From Chlamydia muridarum str. Nigg (GTDB lineage: Bacteria; Chlamydiota; Chlamydiia; Chlamydiales; Chlamydiaceae), in contig NC_002620.2 of assembly GCF_000006685.1 (NCBI RefSeq), positions 158,801 through 222,800 on the forward strand: a stretch of DNA of 64,000 bases, read 5' to 3'. The translations under genes and the position numbers were made by a program. The notes under the pieces are model-generated. The model searched no databases. It saw only the letters and a program-made list of their open reading frames with translations, and was not told the DNA's origin. This document shows positions 9,106 through 18,724 of the stretch, one piece after another. Position 1 is the first letter of the stretch, and each line of letters begins with the position of its first letter.

Positions 9106-10458
9106 ATGCGCCCTATTTTATTAAAAGAGTGGTCTTCTTTGTTATTAGATATTGACATTCCTTGCTCAGGGAAGAAAGTAACGGGAGTCGCTATTGACAG
9201 CCGGCTTGTATTGCCAGGGGATGTATTTTTTGCTCTTCCAGGGAATCGAACTACTGGGCACCTATTTTTAAAGCAGGCTGCGCAATCCGGAGCTGTTGCT
9301 GCTGTAGTAGCGAGTGATTATCGTGGACCAGATTATGGGTTACAGTTGTTACATGTGGCAGATCCTAGAGAAGCTTTAAGAGCGGCTGGACGAACTCAGG
9401 GAGCTCTTTTCCATGGAGAAGTGATAGGGATAACTGGCTCTGTAGGGAAAACGACAACAAAAAGTTTTACCCAACAATTACTTTCTCCTTTTTACAAAGT
9501 CTTTGCAAGTCCGAAAAGTTATAATTCTCAGCTCACTCTACCCCTAAGTATATTAACGGCCGATGGAGATGAGGATTTTCTTGTTTTAGAGATGGGAGTT
9601 TCTGAACCCAATAATATGAAGGATCTTTTAGATGTAATTGAGCCTTCTATTGGAGTGATTACTCACATCGACGTTCAGCATGCAATGAATTTTGTGGATA
9701 AAGGGGCTCAAGGTATTGCTGAAGAGAAGAGTTTGTTGTTAGAGAGATGCGGGATTCATCTATTGCCCAGAGATTCTTCATGGTTTAACTTTTTCATGAA
9801 AAAGAATGCTGCAGCTGATCAGTTTTCTTTTTCTATGAATAATGAAACAGCAGATTTTTACTATCGAGCCATTCATTCCGAAGGGGTCCTCATTAGTGCT
9901 CCCGATGGGGATATTGAGCTGCCTGTAGTGTTCCCTTATACTCCCGCTTATATGAATTTTATTATTGCTGTAGCTTTAGCTTGGCTTACTAACGTTCCAA
10001 TGGATCGTTTAGAACAGGCAAGTCAATCTTTATTTTTGCCATCTATGCGCTTTGAACAACAGGAACACAATGGTATTCGAATTATTAATGATGCATACAA
10101 TGCAAGCCCAGATGCAATGCTAGCTGCTTTAGATGCTGTCCCTATCCCCTCTGAGGGAGGTAAGACAGTATTTATCTTGGGCCATATGGCGGAGTTAGGA
10201 AGATATTCGGACGAATGTCATATTGCTGTAGCAAGAAAAGCTGTGACAAAAGCACACGTAGTTTTTTTCGTTGGAGAAAAGTGGTCCCCTGTTAGAGAGG
10301 TTGTTTCTGATGCAAATTGTCAGATAGAGTTTTACGGTTCTGTTAGCGAGATTATGCATGTTGTTAAATCTTTAGTGCGACGGGGAGATGTTGTTCTGCT
10401 CAAAGGATCGCGTAGTTTGGAATTGGAGACTTTGTTGCCATGTTTTTCCATCTCGTGA
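9106..10458 (+). CDS. murF: UDP-MurNAc-tripeptide--D-Ala-D-Ala ligase
   Basis: Adds D-Ala-D-Ala to UDP-MurNAc-tripeptide in the cytoplasm, the last soluble step of peptidoglycan precursor synthesis. 450 aa. The ATP P-loop ITGSVGKTTT is at residues 109-118. The central Mur-ligase domain and a C-terminal domain with NDAYNASPDAM follow. The ATG at 9106 is preferred over an in-frame TTG at 9100, because AAGGGA (9094-9099) lies 6 bases before the ATG and would abut the TTG. It is the first gene of the plus-strand cell-wall run murF-mraY-murD-nlpD-ftsW-murG-murC/ddl. The 286 bases before it hold AT-rich sequence, but no promoter I would defend. Confidence 0.95.
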   Translation: MRPILLKEWSSLLLDIDIPCSGKKVTGVAIDSRLVLPGDVFFALPGNRTTGHLFLKQAAQSGAVAAVVASDYRGPDYGLQLLHVADPREALRAAGRTQGALFHGEVIGITGSVGKTTTKSFTQQLLSPFYKVFASPKSYNSQLTLPLSILTADGDEDFLVLEMGVSEPNNMKDLLDVIEPSIGVITHIDVQHAMNFVDKGAQGIAEEKSLLLERCGIHLLPRDSSWFNFFMKKNAAADQFSFSMNNETADFYYRAIHSEGVLISAPDGDIELPVVFPYTPAYMNFIIAVALAWLTNVPMDRLEQASQSLFLPSMRFEQQEHNGIRIINDAYNASPDAMLAALDAVPIPSEGGKTVFILGHMAELGRYSDECHIAVARKAVTKAHVVFFVGEKWSPVREVVSDANCQIEFYGSVSEIMHVVKSLVRRGDVVLLKGSRSLELETLLPCFSIS

Positions 10459-10572
10459 GTGGAAGACAGCAGTTTCTTTTTAAAATAAGAAAAGAAATAG
10501 TTAGTTTTTGATGCTTAAGTTTAAGATAGAGAACTCCTTATAGTCGACACTCTCATAAACAAGAGAAAACAG

Positions 10573-11580
10573 ATGCCCCCCCTATTTTGTGTTTTGAAAG
10601 CTTTTTTCATCGGTTTGGTTGTTAGCCTTATACTGGTGAAACCTCTTATTTGGTTAAAAAAACAAGGCTTGCAAGATCGGATTCACAAAGATCATTGCGA
10701 AAAATTGGAAAAGCTACACAAAAACAAAGCACATATCCCCACAGCGGGGGGAATCATTTTTGTTCTTTCTGTCGTTCTCTCAATTCTTTTATTATTGCCT
10801 TGCAATCTTTGGTCGACATGGTTTCTTGTCGGGGCAACGCTGCTGTGGGGGGCTTTGGGATGGCGTGATGATCAGATAAAAAATAAGCGTAAAGTAGGTC
10901 ATGGCTTGTCGGCTAAGCGTAAGTTTTTTATCCAAAATTGTTTAGCGATCGGAACCGTTCTTCCTATCATGATCGCTTATGGAGAAAGCTTTTTATGTAT
11001 GCATCTTCCCTTTGTGGGGATAGTATCTTTACCACATTGTTGGTTGGGCTATCTGTTTAGTTTTTCTATTGCAGTACTAGCAATTGTTGGAACCAGCAAT
11101 TCTGTTAACCTGACAGATGGATTAGATGGTCTTGCTGCAGGATCTATGGTGATAGCTTGTTTGGGCATGCTTATCGTGACTTTTGCTTATGGAGCCCCTT
11201 GGGCTTTCATTTCTGGGGTGCTTTTAGCAACTTTAGCAGGAAGTTGTTTAGGATTTTTATACTATAATAGGTCTCCGGCTCGCATATTTATGGGGGATAC
11301 GGGGTCTCTATTTTTAGGTGGGATGCTCGGGATTTGTGCGGTATTATTACGAGCCGAGTTTATGCTCCTCTTTATGGGAGGGATTTTTGTTCTTGAATCC
11401 TTGTCTGTCATTTTGCAGGTGGGGAGTTGTAAATTAAGAAAAAAAAGAGTTTTTCTTTGCTCTCCTCTACATCACCATTATGAATATAAAGGGTATCCAG
11501 AAAAGGTTGTGGTGAGAAATTTTTGGATTATTGAGTTCCTTTGTGTTGCCATTGGTATTTTCGCTGTATTTTGGGGTTAG
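10573..11580 (+). CDS. mraY: Phospho-MurNAc-pentapeptide translocase
   Basis: Integral membrane enzyme (335 aa, about ten membrane segments) that transfers phospho-MurNAc-pentapeptide from UDP to undecaprenyl phosphate, making lipid I. Family signatures: NSVNLTDGLDGLAAG near residues 175-190, with the catalytic-region aspartates, then FMGDTGSLFLGG, and a C-terminal SPLHHHYE histidine motif. It lies 114 bases after murF. The gap contains only a weak AT-rich inverted repeat, so it is probably read from the same transcript. murD follows 11 bases later. Confidence 0.96.
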   Translation: MPPLFCVLKAFFIGLVVSLILVKPLIWLKKQGLQDRIHKDHCEKLEKLHKNKAHIPTAGGIIFVLSVVLSILLLLPCNLWSTWFLVGATLLWGALGWRDDQIKNKRKVGHGLSAKRKFFIQNCLAIGTVLPIMIAYGESFLCMHLPFVGIVSLPHCWLGYLFSFSIAVLAIVGTSNSVNLTDGLDGLAAGSMVIACLGMLIVTFAYGAPWAFISGVLLATLAGSCLGFLYYNRSPARIFMGDTGSLFLGGMLGICAVLLRAEFMLLFMGGIFVLESLSVILQVGSCKLRKKRVFLCSPLHHHYEYKGYPEKVVVRNFWIIEFLCVAIGIFAVFWG

Positions 11581-11591
11581 AGGATAAGCGA

Positions 11592-12842
11592 ATGGGATTA
11601 AAACGTGTTGTAGTTATTGGCTTAGGACTATCTGGTAAGTCTATTGCGCGTTTCTTAGCTCGAAAAGGCGTGTATGTGTTGGGAGTAGATAGTTCTATTC
11701 AGGCGTTGCAACATTGTCCGTATATTCATGAAAAATTGTTAGAAACAGATGAGTTTCCTACACAGGTAGATTATGTTGTACGTTCTCCGGGGATTTCTAA
11801 GGATCATCCTTGGGTCAAGGCTGCAAGAGCTGCTCAAATCTCTGTAGTGACAGATATTCAACTAGCTTTTCAGACTAAGGAGTTTATAGAACAGAAGTCT
11901 TTTGGAATTACAGGGACTGTAGGGAAAACGACCACAATATTATTTTTAGAATATTTGCTAAGAAAAGCGGGAATCCCAGCTTTTGCCATGGGGAATGTGG
12001 GAGTCCCTATTTTGGATGGTATGCAGAATTCGGGAGTCCGGCTTGTTGAAATGAGTTCTTTCCAGCTCGCTGATCAAGAAACCTCTTATCCGGTCTTATC
12101 AGGGGGAATGATTCTTAATATCTCGGATAATCATTTGGATTATCACGGGAGTTTTTTAGAGTATTGTCAATCCAAACAGAATCTCTCTTTATGTATGAGG
12201 AATCCAGAAGATCTTTGGGTTGGGGATCAGCGTTTTTGCGGGCGTAGTTACTGGGAAGAAGTGCAAAAGTACATGCGTTTACTAGATAAAGAAAGTGCAT
12301 TAAAACCATTGTACTTGCATGATAAGTACAACTACTGTTGTGCATATCTGCTTGCTCAAGCAGAATTTCCGATAGCTAAATCCCTTTTTATAGAGGCCGT
12401 AGCTACTTTTAAGAAACCTTCGCATAGGATGGAATATTTAGGGGAAAAGTGTGGTGTGCATTATATCAATGATAGTAAGGCAACTACAGTACGCGCTACG
12501 GAAAAGGCTCTTTTGAGCATAGGAAGTCGGGCAATTGTGATTCTTGGGGGTAGAAATAAAGGATACTCGTTCGTTTCCTTGCTGCCTTCTTTGCGAAGGT
12601 TTGCGAAGAGTGTGGTTGCTATGGGAGAGTGTGCTCAGGAGATAGCTCAGGATTTGGACGGCTTCCCAGTAACAGTAGTGAGAAATTTACATGAAGCTTT
12701 GCTATGCGCTGAAGAGCAAGCGATTCCCGGAGATGTTGTTTTATTGTCTCCAGCTTGCGCTAGCTTTGATCAATTTCGTAGCTATGAAGAGCGGGGAGCG
12801 ATATTTAAGCAGTTGGTTGGGATGGAAGAGGTTCTTTTATGA
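11592..12842 (+). CDS. murD: UDP-MurNAc-L-alanine--D-glutamate ligase
   Basis: 416 aa cytoplasmic ligase adding D-Glu to UDP-MurNAc-L-Ala. The N-terminal Rossmann-like segment VVVIGLGLSGKS is at residues 6-17, the ATP P-loop GITGTVGKTTT at 105-115, and the C-terminal domain carries INDSKATT and ILGGRNKG. The frame is open further upstream into mraY. The ATG at 11592 is chosen because GAGGA lies 7 bases before it and it gives the normal N-terminus. It ends in an ATGA overlap with nlpD, so the two are translationally coupled. Confidence 0.95.
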   Translation: MGLKRVVVIGLGLSGKSIARFLARKGVYVLGVDSSIQALQHCPYIHEKLLETDEFPTQVDYVVRSPGISKDHPWVKAARAAQISVVTDIQLAFQTKEFIEQKSFGITGTVGKTTTILFLEYLLRKAGIPAFAMGNVGVPILDGMQNSGVRLVEMSSFQLADQETSYPVLSGGMILNISDNHLDYHGSFLEYCQSKQNLSLCMRNPEDLWVGDQRFCGRSYWEEVQKYMRLLDKESALKPLYLHDKYNYCCAYLLAQAEFPIAKSLFIEAVATFKKPSHRMEYLGEKCGVHYINDSKATTVRATEKALLSIGSRAIVILGGRNKGYSFVSLLPSLRRFAKSVVAMGECAQEIAQDLDGFPVTVVRNLHEALLCAEEQAIPGDVVLLSPACASFDQFRSYEERGAIFKQLVGMEEVLL

Positions 12843-13570
12843 ATCGTAGAAACACGATGATTGTAGCAGCTTCTGTGAATGCAGTACTCTTGGCAGTGCT
12901 GTTTATGACAGCACGCTATTCAGAGCAAGAGGTAGAGTATTCGCAGAAAATAGCACCTATTAAAATTTTAGAGCCGGTACCAGTTGTTGAGAAGGCTCCT
13001 GAAAAATTAGAAAAAAATCCAGAAGTGATCGCTAAGCCCGCACAGGTTGTGAGAAATCCTGTAGTCTCTAAAGCGGAGCTTGCTGCGCAATTCACAGATA
13101 AAAATCAAACTGTTGAGAAAGAGATCAAAGTCTCTCCTAAAGCGACGCCTCCTCCTGTGGTTGTTGAATCTCCTACATCCGAAATTCCTGTTGTGCAGGA
13201 AAAAAGTGCAGACAAACCTGCAGAGCAAGAAGAATTTTCTACAGTTATTGTTAAGAAGGGAGATTTTTTAGAGCGAATTGCTAGATCCCATCACACTACA
13301 GTTTCTGCATTGATGCAACTTAATGATTTGTCGTCGACGCAATTACAAATAGGACAAGTTTTACGCGTTCCTAAAACGAATAAGACAGAGAAAGATCTTC
13401 AAGTTAAGACCCCCAATCCAGAAGATTATTATGTGATTAAAGAAGGGGATAGTCCTTGGGCTATAGCTTTGAGTAATGGGATTCGATTAGATGAATTGTT
13501 GAAATTGAATGGATTAGATGAGCAGAAAGCTCGTAAGTTGCGTCCTGGAGATAGATTACGAATTCGATAG
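12839..13570 (+). CDS. nlpD: NlpD-like protein with two LysM domains
   Basis: 243 aa. A membrane anchor or signal at residues 7-23 is followed by a proline/valine/lysine-rich linker (about 40-125), then two LysM repeats at about 134-177 and 197-242; both end in a GxxLRxxR/P-type motif. LysM binds N-acetylglucosamine in peptidoglycan. The M23 peptidase/regulator domain that follows LysM in classical NlpD is absent: the protein stops at the second LysM. It is therefore a periplasmic peptidoglycan-binding protein rather than an enzyme. It overlaps the murD stop by 4 bases and sits just before ftsW, pointing to the chlamydial division ring of peptidoglycan. Confidence 0.88.
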   Translation: MNRRNTMIVAASVNAVLLAVLFMTARYSEQEVEYSQKIAPIKILEPVPVVEKAPEKLEKNPEVIAKPAQVVRNPVVSKAELAAQFTDKNQTVEKEIKVSPKATPPPVVVESPTSEIPVVQEKSADKPAEQEEFSTVIVKKGDFLERIARSHHTTVSALMQLNDLSSTQLQIGQVLRVPKTNKTEKDLQVKTPNPEDYYVIKEGDSPWAIALSNGIRLDELLKLNGLDEQKARKLRPGDRLRIR

Positions 13571-13586
13571 ATCTCAGGCAATTGTT

Positions 13587-14741
13587 ATGAAATGGTTCCT
13601 GATTTCCTGTTTATTAGGAATTTTTTCTCTTGGGCTGATCATGGTATTCGATACCTCGTCGGCAGAAGTGTTGGATCGGGCTTTGTCGTGTAGCACGCAT
13701 AAAGCTTTGATCCGGCAGATAACCTATCTGGTGCTAGGGCTCTCTGTTGCGTCGTTCATTTATATTTTAGGATGGAAAGATTTTCTTAAGATGAGCCCTG
13801 TACTCCTCATCATGGTGGGGATGGCTTTGATTTTAGTGCTTATTCCAGGTGTCGGTGTTTGTAGAAATGGAGCTAGACGTTGGTTAGGAGTAGGACAGCT
13901 AACATTGCAACCGTCCGAGTTTGTTAAATATTTAATTCCTTGTGTTGCTATCGAATGTTTGACCACAAGAGTCGCTATTCGTAGTAGTTTTAAGCGATTC
14001 GTTGCTTTTGTTTCCTTGCTATTTATTCCTATTTTTTTGATTGCGATTGAGCCGGATAATGGATCTGCAGCGGTAATTGCTTTTTCTTTAATTCCTGTGT
14101 TTATTGTTACAGCGGTACGATTGCGTTATTGGCTCGTTCCTTTGCTCTGTATCCTTTGTATCGGAGGCATTTTTGCTTATCGGCTTCCTTATGTTCGAAA
14201 TCGTTTACAGGTTTATTTGCATCCAGAATTAGATATTAAAGGGAGAGGGCATCAACCATATCAAGCAAAGATCGCAGCAGGATCTGGGAAGTTATTCGGT
14301 AAAGGTCCCGGAAAGGGATTGCAGAAATTAACCTATCTTCCAGAAGCTCAGAATGATTATATTGCAGCTATCTATGCGGAAGAGTTTGGTTTTGTTGGGA
14401 TGCTCCTATTGATTCTTCTCTATATGGGATTTATTTATAGTGGATATGTCATTGCTATGAGGGCTTCCCTTTTATCTGGAGCAGCTCTTGCTATTTCAAT
14501 TACTGTGATTATTGGGATGCAGGCATTTATCAATTTAGGAGTTGTTTCTGGGTTATTGCCTAGTAAGGGAGTGAATCTTCCTTTTTTTAGTCAGGGAGGA
14601 TCTTCTCTAATTGCTAATATGTGTGGCATTGGATTGCTATTAAGGATATGTGATGAAGAAGATCAGCAAGGTTGTATTGGCAGTAGGGGGAACAGGGGGA
14701 CACATTATCCCCGCTTTAGCAGCCAGAGAGACTTTCATTAA
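13587..14741 (+). CDS. ftsW: SEDS-family lipid II polymerase FtsW
   Basis: 384 aa with about ten membrane segments. FtsW polymerises lipid II into glycan strands at the division site with a cognate class B PBP. Signatures: NGARRWLGVGQLTLQPSEF, LPEAQNDYIAAIYAEEFGF and GLLPSKGVNLPFFSQGGSS. The upstream in-frame ATG at 13518 lies inside nlpD; the ATG at 13587 gives the normal N-terminus. The conserved core ends at about LLLRICDEE, but the frame runs about 89 bases into murG in another frame, giving a non-conserved tail read from the murG start region. Confidence 0.93.
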   Translation: MKWFLISCLLGIFSLGLIMVFDTSSAEVLDRALSCSTHKALIRQITYLVLGLSVASFIYILGWKDFLKMSPVLLIMVGMALILVLIPGVGVCRNGARRWLGVGQLTLQPSEFVKYLIPCVAIECLTTRVAIRSSFKRFVAFVSLLFIPIFLIAIEPDNGSAAVIAFSLIPVFIVTAVRLRYWLVPLLCILCIGGIFAYRLPYVRNRLQVYLHPELDIKGRGHQPYQAKIAAGSGKLFGKGPGKGLQKLTYLPEAQNDYIAAIYAEEFGFVGMLLLILLYMGFIYSGYVIAMRASLLSGAALAISITVIIGMQAFINLGVVSGLLPSKGVNLPFFSQGGSSLIANMCGIGLLLRICDEEDQQGCIGSRGNRGTHYPRFSSQRDFH

Positions 14742-15711
14742 GGAGAAAGTAGAAGTTCTACTTTTAGGAAAGGGGTTAACGCGTTTCTTGGAAGGAGAAC
14801 CAGATGTATTGTACTACGATATTCCTTCTGGATCTCCCTTTTCTCTTCGTCCAAATCAAATGTTTTCTGGAGCACGGCAGTTGTATCAAGGATATACGGC
14901 TGCGCTTCGGATGATAAAATCTTTCGCTCCAGATGTAGCAGTAGGATTTGGGAGCTATCATTCCCTTCCTGCTATTCTCGCTTCTATCAGAAAGAGAATT
15001 CCTCTATTTCTTCATGAACAAAATGTTGTTCCAGGGAAAGTCAACAAGCTGTTTTCTCATTTTGCTAAAGGGGTAGGGATGTCTTTTTCGGCAGCTGGAG
15101 AGCATTTTCGTTGTCGAGCAGAAGAGGTATTTCTTCCTATCAGAGAGCCATCAGAGCAGATCGTTTTTCCAGAAGCTTCTCCTGTAATTTGTGTAGTAGG
15201 AGGATCTCAGGGAGCAAAAATTTTAAACGATTGTGTCCCTAAAGCTTTGGCTTATGTTCGTGAAAAACATGCGAATTTATATGTTCATCATATTGTAGGC
15301 CCTAAAGGAGACCTGGAAGGGGTTTCTCGAGTTTATCAAGATGCTGGAATTCAGCATAAAGTAACGTTTTTTGAAAAAAATATACTTGGAGTATTGCAAG
15401 CGAGTGATTTAGTAATTGGAAGGGCAGGTGCTACGATTCTTAATGAGTTGCTTTGGGTTCAGGTGCCAGCTATTTTGATTCCTTATCCAGGAGCTCATGG
15501 ACATCAAGAAGCAAATGCAAAATTTTTCACACAAACTCTTGGTGGTGGGACCATGATTTTGCAAAAGCATTTGACAGAAGAAAGTTTACGTAAGCAGGTT
15601 TTGCTTGCTTTAGATCCAGCAACTAGTGAAAATAGGCGCAAAGCTATGCTGGATGCTCAAAAGAACAAATCCTTCAAATCATTATATCAGTTTATCTGCG
15701 AATCTCTATAG
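14653..15711 (+). CDS. murG: Lipid II synthase (GlcNAc transferase)
   Basis: 352 aa peripheral membrane glycosyltransferase that adds GlcNAc to lipid I, giving lipid II. The N-terminal GGTGGH loop is at about residues 13-18, [12 protein letters not shown] in the N domain, and the donor-site [10 protein letters not shown] and [13 protein letters not shown] in the C domain. The ATG at 14653 is chosen over the GTG at 14650 because AAGGA (14642-14646) is then 6 bases away. It starts inside the 3' end of ftsW and is followed 7 bases after its stop by murC/ddl. Confidence 0.95.
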
Positions 15712-15718
15712 GCTAACG

Positions 15719-18127
15719 ATGAAAAGCTTGTGTTACCACTTCATTGGTATTGGTGGGATCGGAATGAGTGCTTTAGCTCATATTCTGCTTGACCGAGGAT
15801 ATAGCGTATCAGGGAGTGACCTTTCTGAAGGGAAAATAGTGGAAACGTTAAAAAATAAAGGCGTGAAGTTCTTCTTAGGAAATCAAGAAGAGCATGTCCC
15901 GGAAGAATCGGTAGTTGTATATGGTTCTGGAATTTCTAAAAACAATCCTGAATTTTTAGCTGCTCTGAATAAAGGAAACCGTCTTATTCATAGGGCTGAA
16001 TTATTAGCAGAGCTTACAAAAGAGCAAATTTCTATCTTTGTCACAGGAAGTCATGGAAAGACAACGGTTTCTTCTTTAATTACAGTCATCTTGCAAGAAG
16101 CTGGGAAAACCCCTTCTTTTGCGATAGGAGGGTTAAATGGAGAAGGGATCAATGGGAGTTCAGGATCTGAGTATTTTGTTGCAGAAGCCGATGAAAGCGA
16201 CGGATCTATTCGGAATTATTCACCAGAATTTTCTGTAATTACCAATATAGACGACGAGCATCTGTCTAATTTTGGTGGAGATCGGGAGCGTTTGCTTGCA
16301 TCTTTACAAGATTTTTCTACCAAAACTCGTCAGATTTGTTGGTACAATGGAGATTGCTCTCGATTGCGGTCTTGCTTGGTAGGACATACATTTGGATTTA
16401 CCTCTTCTTGTGATTTACATATTTTAACTTATCGACAAGAGGGGTGGAGATCGTTCTTTACAGTAAGGTATCAGAACGTTTTATACGAGGATGTGGAAGT
16501 ACGGTTGGTCGGTGAGCATAATGTGATGAATGCTGCGGCAGCTATGGGAGTAGCTTTGTCATTAGGAATAGACGAAGATACGATTAGGGATGCTTTGCAG
16601 AGATTCCCAGGGGTTCAACGACGATTACAGAGGAAGAATTCTTCAGAGGTCTTTCTTTTCTTAGAAGATTATGCGCACCATCCTTCTGAGATTGCCTGTA
16701 CATTGCAAGCTGTTCGCTCTGCCGTGGGATCACGACGCGTTTTAGCCATTTGTCAGCCTCACCGATTTTCTCGTTTAAAAGAGTGTATGGGATGTTTCCC
16801 TTCGGCATTCAAAGGTGCTGATGAGGTGTTATTAACAGATGTGTACAGTGCAGGAGAGGCAGAGGAAGATGTCTCTTATAAAGAGTTAGCTCAGTCTATT
16901 AGTCGGGAGTCTTTGGTAACATGTGCCTATGTTCCTTTTAGTGAGTTACAGGGCTTTTTAGAAAAGCATATTCGTGTGCATGATGTTTGCGTGGCATTAG
17001 GTGCTGGTGATATCGAGGTTTTAGGTGAGAGCTTACGAGATTTTGAACCGAAGAAACTCTCTCTAGGACTTATTTGTGGTGGAAGATCTTGTGAACATGA
17101 TATTTCTATTCTATCTGCACAAAATATCGCAAAGTATCTTTCGCATTCGTTTTATGAGGTACAGTATTTCTTAATTACCCGTGAGGGGTTATGGAAGACT
17201 GGTTCTTCACTAGAATTGTCAGAGGAGACAGGAAAAACCATTTTTGATCCAGAGATAGCAGGAAAATTAAGTAAGGTAGATGTCATTTTACCGATATTGC
17301 ATGGCCCTTATGGTGAAGATGGGGCTATGCAGGGGTTTTTAGAGACTATTGGGAAGCCCTATACGGGGCCTTCTTTAGTTTTTGCTGCAATAGGAATGAA
17401 TAAAGTGTTAACCAAGCGTTTTATGAGCGATTTAGGTATTCCTGTTGTGCCTTATCTCCCTCTGACATTAAAGGGATGGAAGCAAGATCAAGAGAAATGT
17501 TTAGCTCAGATAAAGGCGGCTTTTTCATTCCCAATGTTTGTGAAGTCTGTGCATTTGGGATCTAGTATTGGCGTTTTTGAAGTTCATGATACTAATGAGT
17601 TGCGAGATGCAATTAATGAAGCCTTTGTTCGAGATGATGACGTTTTTATAGAAGAAAGTCGTTTGGGATGTAGGGAAATAGAGGTTTCTTTTTTGGGCGA
17701 TGGATCTGGAGTCTTTTTTGTTGCAGGAATGCATGAAAGACGAGGCAGAGGCGGGTTTATTGATTATCAAGAAAAGTATGGGCTAAGTGGTAGGGCTAGT
17801 GCTCAGATCGTATTTGATGTAGATCTTTCTAAAGAAACGAGAGAACAATTGCTTGGAGTTGCAGAGAAAATTTATCGTCTATTACAAGGAAAGGGGTCTT
17901 GTCGTATTGACTTTTTTGTCGATAATGAAGGGAGCTTTTGGTTATCAGAAATCAATCCTATTCCTGGTATGACAACAGCAAGCCCCTTCCTTGCTGCTTT
18001 TGTTCGTAAGGGCTGGAATCGCGAACAAATTGTGCATCAACTTGTTATAGATGGATTACAACGATTCGACCAACGCCAACGCTTGATATCGACACCTTTA
18101 ATAGATCAAGCGTTGGCTGCTCGGTAA
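15719..18127 (+). CDS. murC/ddl: MurC-Ddl fusion: UDP-MurNAc--L-alanine ligase / D-alanine--D-alanine ligase
   Basis: 802 aa bifunctional protein. The first ~445 residues are MurC: nucleotide-binding [11 protein letters not shown] (residues 8-18), P-loop [10 protein letters not shown] (108-117), and DYAHHPSE in the C-terminal part. From about residue 446 the protein is an ATP-grasp D-Ala-D-Ala ligase: [40 protein letters not shown] and [11 protein letters not shown]. The fusion makes both the first amino-acid addition and the D-Ala-D-Ala dipeptide that MurF consumes, and is a hallmark of chlamydiae. The ATG at 15719 follows the murG stop by 7 bases; the longer frame from 15626 lies inside murG. 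Confidence 0.97.
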
Positions 18128-18153
18128 GAAGATTCCTGTGTAAGGCAATCGAA

Positions 18154-18567
18154 CTAACTATGATGAGAGCAATTACAGCCATGGCATGTGCCCGCTAAAG
18201 TACTGACAGCAACTGAGGATTCTTCTTCAAAGCTATCTTCAATAAAGGAATCCTCTTCAAAATCGTCAGAAGAGTCTGTTGCTGCATGGCCTAGAGATAA
18301 AGATTCTTCATCCACAGGAGAGATATTTTCTGGTTGAGCAAGCTCAACAAGGATTTTTTTCTGTAGTCTGGCGCCAACGCGTTTCAGAATAGTTCTTAAT
18401 GCTTGTATAGTTTGTCCTTTTCTCCCAATGATTTTTCCAATGTCTTCGGAGTCCGCGTGAATTTCCAGCTTAAGAGTTGCGCTGGCTTTATCTTCGGATG
18501 ATCGAATTTTGACGGAATTGGGATCAGTGACTAAATTTTTCACGATGTACGCTGCAAAATTTTCCAT
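18154..18567 (-). CDS. KH-domain RNA-binding protein (KhpA-like) with acidic and Cys/His tail
   Basis: 137 aa. Residues 1-85 form a type II KH domain of the KhpA/YlqC family, with the RNA-binding GKIIGRKGQ loop at 44-52. KhpA proteins are usually about 75-80 aa. Here about 55 extra residues follow: a Ser/Asp/Glu-rich stretch, then a tail ending in GTCHGCNCSHHS that could bind metal. Start at ATG 18567 (MENFAAYIVK, matching KhpA N-termini); a TTG three codons upstream is possible. It converges on murC/ddl. An RNA-binding or ribosome-associated role follows from the domain; the tail's role is unknown. Confidence 0.85.
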   Translation of the reverse strand: MENFAAYIVKNLVTDPNSVKIRSSEDKASATLKLEIHADSEDIGKIIGRKGQTIQALRTILKRVGARLQKKILVELAQPENISPVDEESLSLGHAATDSSDDFEEDSFIEDSFEEESSVAVSTLAGTCHGCNCSHHS

Positions 18568-18724
18568 AAAATCCAAATTAATTTGAGAAATAAAAATCTT
18601 GATAAGAGTCTCTTGCCCAAGATCATGCGAAGGATATATGAAACTCTAAAAAAGCGTCAATATTTTAGCTTACAGTCTGCTATGAGCTAGTTTTGCGCAT
18701 AATTCTTAGAAAGAAGAACCTTTT

